10,519 nt of DNA, from assembly GCA_049515555.1 (NCBI GenBank), contig JBEKTY010000225.1, positions 1 to 10,519 on the forward strand, in the 5' to 3' direction. Below are positions 7,369 to 10,519 of this stretch, piece after piece. Numbering within the stretch: position 1 is the stretch's first letter; every line of letters starts with the position of its first letter. A model generated the notes under the pieces. It worked only from the letters and a program-made list of their open reading frames with translations, had not been told where the DNA came from and searched no databases. The stretch is from JBEKTY01 sp049515555. GTDB lineage: Bacteria; Planctomycetota; Planctomycetia; Pirellulales; Thermoguttaceae. The position numbers and the translations under genes are program-made.

Positions 7369-7374
7369 TATAAT
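7369..7374 (+). promoter_or_regulatory. Candidate -10 element for nadA
   Basis: A perfect TATAAT lies 183 bases before the TTG at 7552. No good -35 hexamer sits 16-18 bases upstream, and there is no TG extension, so the promoter assignment is tentative. If used, transcription would run through the palindromic region 7414-7524 as a leader. Confidence 0.35.
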
Positions 7375-7413
7375 AAAGGCTAACCGTTTACGTGCCGGCG
7401 TCAACGCAGCAGG

Positions 7414-7524
7414 CAAGCCCCAAGTTCGGCGCGGGTCTCCCGACCCCGCCGCGGGTGAGACCGAAGGTCTCCGGGGCTTGGGAGCCCTTCGGTCGGCGGT
7501 GTGGCTCGGTCGGAGACCGGCCAC
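7414..7524 (+). repeat. Palindromic, highly structured element between lipoprotein gene and nadA
   Basis: Several nested inverted repeats are visible. CAAGCCCC (7414-7421) pairs with GGGGCTTG (7473-7480). GAGACC (7457-7462) pairs with GGTCTC (7466-7471) around GAA, and can also pair with GGTCTC at 7434-7439. GTGGCTCGGTC (7501-7511) pairs with GACCGGCCAC (7515-7524) around GGA with one bulge. The repeated GGTCTC/GAGACC units resemble dispersed non-coding repeats I associate with planctomycete genomes, but this comes from memory and was not checked. A leader regulating nadA is the alternative. Confidence 0.5.
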
Positions 7525-7551
7525 AACGCAGGCGGGACGTGCCACACTTAG

Positions 7552-8697
7552 TTGCAATTTGAACAGGTTATTGTTTTGCAATCCCTAGACTCGCTCGAGG
7601 TTTGCCAGGGGCTGGAGCGGGCCGCGCTTACTGCGCGGATCGAGCGGGTCCGCGCCGAGTTGGGCCGGAAGCTGTTGATCCTCGGCCACCACTACCAGCA
7701 AGACGAGGTGATCGCGCTGGCCGATATGCGAGGCGACAGTTATCAGCTTAGCGCCCAGGCGGCGGCCGACGAGCAGTGCCGGATGATCGCCTTCTGCGGC
7801 GTACACTTCATGGCCGAGACGGCCGACATCCTGGCCAACCGGCCGGAGCAACTGGCCCGGCGGGGCGGCCGGCGGGTGGACGTGATCCTGCCCGACCTGA
7901 CCGCCGGCTGCTCGATGGCCGATATGGCCGGCATCGACGAGGTCGAGGATTGCTGGGAGCAGTTGGCCCACGTGATCGACGTGGCGGACCTCATGCCGGT
8001 GACGTACGTGAACTCGGCGGCGGCGCTGAAGGCCTTCTGCGGCCGGCAAGGCGGCATCGTGTGCACCTCGGCCAACGCCCGGGCGGTGCTGGAATGGTCC
8101 TTCCAGCGGCGGAGGCGTGTGCTGTTCTTCCCGGATCAGCACCTGGGCCGCAACACGGCCCGGCGGATGGGGATCCCGCTGGCGGAGATGCCCGTCTGGG
8201 ACCCGCGCCAAGAGCCGCTGGGCGGCCAGTCGCCGGAGGCCATCCGCCGCAGCCGCGTGGTGCTGTGGAACGGGCATTGCAGCGTGCACCAGGTGTTCCT
8301 GCCCGAGCACGTGGCGCGGTTTCGGGCCAACTATCCGGGCATCCGGATCATGGTCCATCCCGAGTGCATGATGGAGGTCGCCGACGCGGCCGACGAGATC
8401 GGCTCGACGGGCCGGATCATCGAGGCCGTGCGTTCCGCCGCGGCGGGCACGAAGTGGGCCATCGGCACCGAGCTGCACCTGGTCCAGCGGCTGAAGCAGG
8501 AACATCCCGAGCAGGAGATCCACTTCCTCTCGCCGCTGGTTTGCATGTGCTCGACGATGTTCCGCATCGACCTGCCGCACCTGTGCTGGGCCCTGGAGAG
8601 CACCGCGGCGGGCCGGCCCGTGAACGTGATCCGCGTGGCCCAGCCCACCGCCCGCTGGGCGCTGGAAGCCCTGCGGCGGATGCTGGAAGTGAAGTGA
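7552..8697 (+). CDS. nadA: Quinolinate synthase NadA
   Basis: NadA condenses iminoaspartate with dihydroxyacetone phosphate to quinolinate, the second step of de novo NAD biosynthesis in the cytoplasm, using an oxygen-sensitive [4Fe-4S] cluster. The 381-residue protein is the longer, Bacillus-type form. Visible signatures are GHHYQQDEV (about 45-53), DSYQLS (62-67), YVNSAAALKAFC (152-163), TSANA (172-176), FFPDQHLGRN (192-201), HPECMMEV (269-276) and GTE (305-307). Likely cluster ligands are Cys120 (AGCSMADM), Cys243 (NGHCSVHQ) and Cys333 in VCMCSTM; the spacings of 123 and 90 are close to those in the Bacillus enzyme. The start is uncertain: TTG at 7552 has no clear ribosome site, while an in-frame TTG at 7576 has a weak CAGG before it. 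No nadB or nadC is adjacent. The gene ends facing the RRM gene, 152 bases away. Confidence 0.95.
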   Translation: MQFEQVIVLQSLDSLEVCQGLERAALTARIERVRAELGRKLLILGHHYQQDEVIALADMRGDSYQLSAQAAADEQCRMIAFCGVHFMAETADILANRPEQLARRGGRRVDVILPDLTAGCSMADMAGIDEVEDCWEQLAHVIDVADLMPVTYVNSAAALKAFCGRQGGIVCTSANARAVLEWSFQRRRRVLFFPDQHLGRNTARRMGIPLAEMPVWDPRQEPLGGQSPEAIRRSRVVLWNGHCSVHQVFLPEHVARFRANYPGIRIMVHPECMMEVADAADEIGSTGRIIEAVRSAAAGTKWAIGTELHLVQRLKQEHPEQEIHFLSPLVCMCSTMFRIDLPHLCWALESTAAGRPVNVIRVAQPTARWALEALRRMLEVK

Positions 8698-8849
8698 ACG
8701 TGCCGGGCGTGGCAGGCGCAAGTTGCCCGCACGGTGGCCCAAGCACCGGCGCGAATCGCTGCGTTGCAGCAGTGGCGCGCAGCCCGAGCGTACTCTTACT
8801 GCTTGCTTGGAAGCCGGCAGCGGCGTGTGGGGGAATACAGCCGTCCGGC

Positions 8850-9194
8850 TTAGCGTTCGTAGCTGTCGCGGCCGCCGCCGCGCCCGCCTTTGAATCCGCC
8901 GCGACCTCCGCCGCCGCCGCCTCCGCCGCCGCGCCCGCCGCGGAAGGCCTTATCCTCGGCCTCGTTCACCTTGATCGTGCGTCCATCGAGTTCCGTGCCA
9001 TTCATTTCATTGATGGCGTTGACCGCGCCCTCGTCGTTGGCAAAGGTCACGAACCCGAAACCCCGGGAACGACCGGTCTCGCGGTCCGTGATCACTTTCG
9101 CCTCGACGATCTCGCCGAACCGCGCGAACGCTTCGTTCAGGCCCTGGTCGGTCGTACCCCAACTCAATCCGCCCACAAACAGTTTCTTCGACAC
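8850..9194 (-). CDS. Small RRM-domain RNA-binding protein with Gly-rich tail
   Basis: The 114-residue protein is a single RNA-recognition motif followed by a glycine/arginine-rich tail. RNP2 is KLFVGGL near the N-terminus, and RNP1 is RGFGFVTF at about residues 45-52, a perfect consensus with aromatic residues in the RNA-contact positions. The tail (about 84-114) is almost all Gly and Arg with RGG-like repeats, ending in DSYER. Related bacterial proteins in cyanobacteria and planctomycetes bind single-stranded RNA, and several are cold-induced; cold induction here is inference only. The frame extends upstream to 9293, but GTG at 9194-9192 is chosen because AAGGAG lies nine bases before it and the residues before it are not RRM-like. 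A promoter and a hairpin-bearing leader are visible upstream. The gene is convergent with nadA. Confidence 0.92.
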   Translation of the reverse strand: MSKKLFVGGLSWGTTDQGLNEAFARFGEIVEAKVITDRETGRSRGFGFVTFANDEGAVNAINEMNGTELDGRTIKVNEAEDKAFRGGRGGGGGGGGGRGGFKGGRGGGRDSYER

Positions 9195-9203
9195 CTTTAG
9201 GCA

Positions 9204-9209
9204 CTCCTT
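9204..9209 (-). promoter_or_regulatory. Ribosome binding site fixing the RRM gene start
   Basis: On the minus strand AAGGAG is followed after nine bases by GTG (9194-9192). This argues against the longer reading frame that opens at 9293. Confidence 0.7.
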
Positions 9210-9282
9210 CTGTCGCGCCGCGGTGTTGCGGCGCACGCTCAACACACTCCGGGTTTCGTGGGTTTGACCTCGCTCCCCGCAG

Positions 9283-9301
9283 GGCGGCCCCAATGGCCGC
9301 C
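9283..9301 (-). promoter_or_regulatory. Hairpin near the 5' end of the RRM mRNA leader
   Basis: GGCGGCC and GGCCGCC form a perfect 7-bp stem with a 5-base loop. It lies just downstream of the predicted transcription start, about 10 bases into a leader of roughly 115 bases. Structured leaders are known for cold-responsive RNA-binding protein genes; the same use here is inferred. Confidence 0.4.
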
Positions 9302-9316
9302 ACTAGTCTTACGTAC

Positions 9317-9344
9317 CTTATACCAAATTGGGGATCGTATGCAA
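9317..9344 (-). promoter_or_regulatory. Promoter of the RRM gene
   Basis: On the minus strand TTGCAT (9344-9339) is followed after 16 bases by TATAAG (9322-9317), three and five of six matches to the sigma-70 hexamers. Transcription would start near 9310. The spacer contains one copy of the octamer CCAAATTG repeated in this region. Confidence 0.5.
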
Positions 9345-9422
9345 CAGGTCTTGGCCAAATTGTGGAAGAAAAGAAGAACTGCCGACGTTGCACTGGGCCG
9401 CAATCGATCGGCTGCCAAATTG
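9323..9422. repeat. Three copies of CCAAATTG around the RRM-gene promoter (operator candidates)
   Basis: The octamer CCAAATTG occurs on the plus strand at 9323-9330, 9355-9362 and 9415-9422. The first copy lies between the predicted -35 and -10, and the second about ten bases upstream of the -35. The third sits inside the perfect inverted repeat CTGCCAA-A-TTGGCAG (9412-9426). Starts are 32 and 60 bases apart. Such placement suits repressor or activator sites, but no regulator is known. Confidence 0.4.
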
Positions 9423-9426
9423 GCAG

Positions 9427-9654
9427 GCGCCCGTGAGCGACTGATCGAAGCAGCAGTCTCCGGCGTCTCCCGGACAATAAGCGTAAGACATTGACTGGCA
9501 AAGGCTTGAGATGGCCGACTCAAGGACGGCGTGCTGCCCATCACCGCTGCGAAGGAAGAGTCGGCGCAGCCGCGAAAGATTCCGGTGAAGATGGGCTGAC
9601 GGGTGGCTGCCTTGTTCCCAGGCGGCCGGCACGCGACTGCGCGCAAACGCCCGC
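9427..9654. other. Gene-free stretch between the RRM gene and the DUF3467 gene
   Basis: Open frames exist here on both strands but none has a recognisable domain, a good ribosome site or protein-like composition. A minus-strand frame from 9670 to 9239 runs through the RRM-gene promoter and is rejected. I see nothing functional in this part. Confidence 0.4.
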
Positions 9655-9691
9655 GGGCAGTCCCCTTCACTGTCGAAGAAGGGGACTGCCC
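9655..9691. repeat. Perfect 14-bp stem hairpin after the DUF3467 gene
   Basis: GGGCAGTCCCCTTC (9655-9668) pairs perfectly with GAAGGGGACTGCCC (9678-9691) around a 9-base loop. It lies 17 bases past the stop codon of the leftward DUF3467 gene. There is no T-run on either side, so it is either a rho-independent-like 3' stem lacking the tail or a dispersed repeat. It is among the longest uninterrupted stems I noticed in the window. Confidence 0.6.
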
Positions 9692-9708
9692 TGGCCTGTC
9701 TGGCGGGG

Positions 9709-10074
9709 CTATTGACCCGGCATGAATCCCGGCCGAACCCGCTTCTGAACGTCCGTTTCCAACACCCCGAACGTCTGCTCGTGACGTTGGACCGTCAAGT
9801 GCAGCGCATGTAGCATGCGCTTCGCCGTGAAGTAGTTCATAACGATCCGCTGCGTGATCATGATCGGCTCGGTCGGCACGCCGAACGGCTGAGGATTGAG
9901 GCCGAAGTCGACGATCAGTTCTTCGGGGGTGCCCGTCACGCGGCAGAAATTCGCGTATAGGGCCTGCGCCTTCTTGTCGTCGATCTCGACCTGCACGCGC
10001 TGCTGGGTCGGCCCAGCGGCAGCCGCCGGTGGGGTTTCTGCCTGCTGGTCAGGTTTCTCAGGTGTTTGCGCCAC
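9709..10074 (-). CDS. DUF3467 family protein
   Basis: The 121-residue protein belongs to the short DUF3467 family of unknown function. After a Gln/Pro/Ala-rich N-terminal tail (about 1-25), the conserved domain runs from about 26 to 110. It contains YANFCRVTGTPEELIVDFGL, a segment ending in TQRIVMNYFTAKRML, and a last helix HALHLTVQRHEQTFG. No signal peptide or membrane helix is seen, so it should be cytoplasmic. Similarity to phage or archaeal proteins of the family gives no firm biochemical role. The start is GTG at 10074-10072, supported by AAGGAG seven bases upstream. An extended -10 element lies about 75 bases before the start. The gene is monocistronic as far as the window shows. Confidence 0.88.
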   Translation of the reverse strand: MAQTPEKPDQQAETPPAAAAGPTQQRVQVEIDDKKAQALYANFCRVTGTPEELIVDFGLNPQPFGVPTEPIMITQRIVMNYFTAKRMLHALHLTVQRHEQTFGVLETDVQKRVRPGFMPGQ

Positions 10075-10146
10075 AAAAATGCTCCTTGTCTACGAAAACG
10101 TGGCAAAAGGCCTCAGGGCGGTTTCCGTCAACCGCTCGGCTAGCAA

Positions 10147-10155
10147 TTTATAGCA
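10147..10155 (-). promoter_or_regulatory. Extended -10 promoter of the DUF3467 gene
   Basis: On the minus strand the sequence TGC-TATAAA (10155-10147) fits an extended -10 element, which can work without a good -35. No clear -35 is present at the right spacing. Transcription would begin near 10140, giving a leader of about 65 bases. Confidence 0.45.
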
Positions 10156-10446
10156 TACGGCCGGAAATCGAAAAGGGCAGAGGCTTTTTTCAACTAGCCA
10201 CGAGGAGCGGCTTTGCGAATCCACGTTGCAGACGGCTCCTTTCCCGGTGAAAACGACGTCTTCATTGTCTTTCTGAAAACAGTCGAAAGTGCCGGTTCAA
10301 CTTTGCCGATTATTCAGACTGCATCAATTAGGCGGAGTTTGACGGCGCATGCGCGATCAGCCGAAATTACCGGAATTGCCCAGTTGCCCTGGTCGCGATG
10401 CGCCGCCACCGCTTCTAGTGCCCCGACAGTCCTCGGTTGACACGTT
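10156..10446. other. Gene-free stretch upstream of the DUF3467 gene
   Basis: No frame in this part has a recognisable product. A plus-strand frame at 10213-10440 starts with TTG, lacks a ribosome site and has no domain-like composition. A TTGACA at 10437-10442 has no matching -10 downstream. I see nothing else here. Confidence 0.4.
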
Positions 10447-10511
10447 GGGTGCCACTGCTGGCTTGTCCAGCAGTGCCGAAAACACGGTTGGGCAAGCCAA
10501 CCGTGGCACCC
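10447..10511. repeat. Nested palindromic twin-hairpin repeat
   Basis: The unit is bounded by GGGTGCCAC (10447-10455) and its exact reverse complement GTGGCACCC (10503-10511). Inside are two 9-bp perfect hairpins with 5-base loops: CACTGCTGG/CCAGCAGTG (10453-10475) and CACGGTTGG/CCAACCGTG (10483-10505). It resembles REP/BIME-type interspersed palindromes. No transposase is near. Confidence 0.65.
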
Positions 10512-10519
10512 GCCATTCT

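Noticed and set aside
7585..8742. Long minus-strand open frame opposite nadA (about 385 codons)
   Set aside because: Its composition (His/Arg/Gly/Pro-rich) is that of a reverse-strand shadow, while the plus strand encodes an intact NadA with all expected motifs.
7776..9200. Plus-strand open frame of about 474 codons running through nadA into the RRM gene
   Set aside because: It is out of frame with NadA, covers a gene on the opposite strand, and its product is low-complexity with no domain.
9239..9670. Minus-strand frame of 143 codons upstream of the RRM gene
   Set aside because: It overlaps the RRM promoter, has no domain, and its composition does not look protein-like.
10437..10465. TTGACA at 10437-10442 considered as a promoter
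   Set aside because: The sequence 16-18 bases downstream has no resemblance to TATAAT, and it lies within the palindromic repeat.
1..10519. CRISPR array, prophage, integrase, toxin-antitoxin or restriction genes
   Set aside because: No regularly spaced direct repeats and no matching protein motifs were seen on either strand.

Overview
The window looks like part of a chromosome from a planctomycete, most likely of the Pirellulales type. The evidence is a calpain-like cysteine protease of the kind common in that phylum, a secreted Cys-rich protein built of planctomycete YTV repeats, a PEP-CTERM-sorted exoprotein, a DUF3467 protein, high G+C with GTG and TTG starts, and long intergenic gaps holding palindromic repeats. 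No phage, plasmid, transposase, CRISPR, rRNA or tRNA sequence was recognised.

Layout. Positions 2-1960 (+) hold a calpain-family protease cut by the left edge of the window. Positions 2062-2457 (+) hold the C-terminal remnant of a 14-helix MFS drug transporter. After a 380-base gap comes a secreted YTV-repeat protein (2840-4042, +), a candidate protein-cell-wall component. A 387-base gap with a good sigma-70-like promoter and a leader of about 245 bases precedes a PEP-CTERM protein (4430-5239, +). Its stop codon overlaps the TTG start of a putative molybdenum-carrier/SLOG-fold protein (5236-5697, +). A lipoprotein of unknown function follows (5893-7332, +), then a structured palindromic leader and the quinolinate synthase gene nadA (7552-8697, +). 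Two leftward genes end the window: a small RRM RNA-binding protein with a glycine-rich tail (8850-9194, -) and a DUF3467 protein (9709-10074, -). The right end holds a compact nested palindrome.

How the genes work together. This is not one pathway. Three or four products are exported or envelope-associated (YTV protein, PEP-CTERM protein, lipoprotein, perhaps the protease). NadA supplies NAD biosynthesis, and the RRM protein is a probable RNA chaperone. The only tight coupling is the PEP-CTERM/molybdenum-carrier pair. I do not see a convincing new multi-gene system. The best leads are non-coding: the leader before nadA, the repeated CCAAATTG octamers around the RRM-gene promoter, and the twin-hairpin repeat at the right edge. 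Among proteins, the two-block YTV protein and the uncharacterised C-terminal domain of the lipoprotein are worth following.
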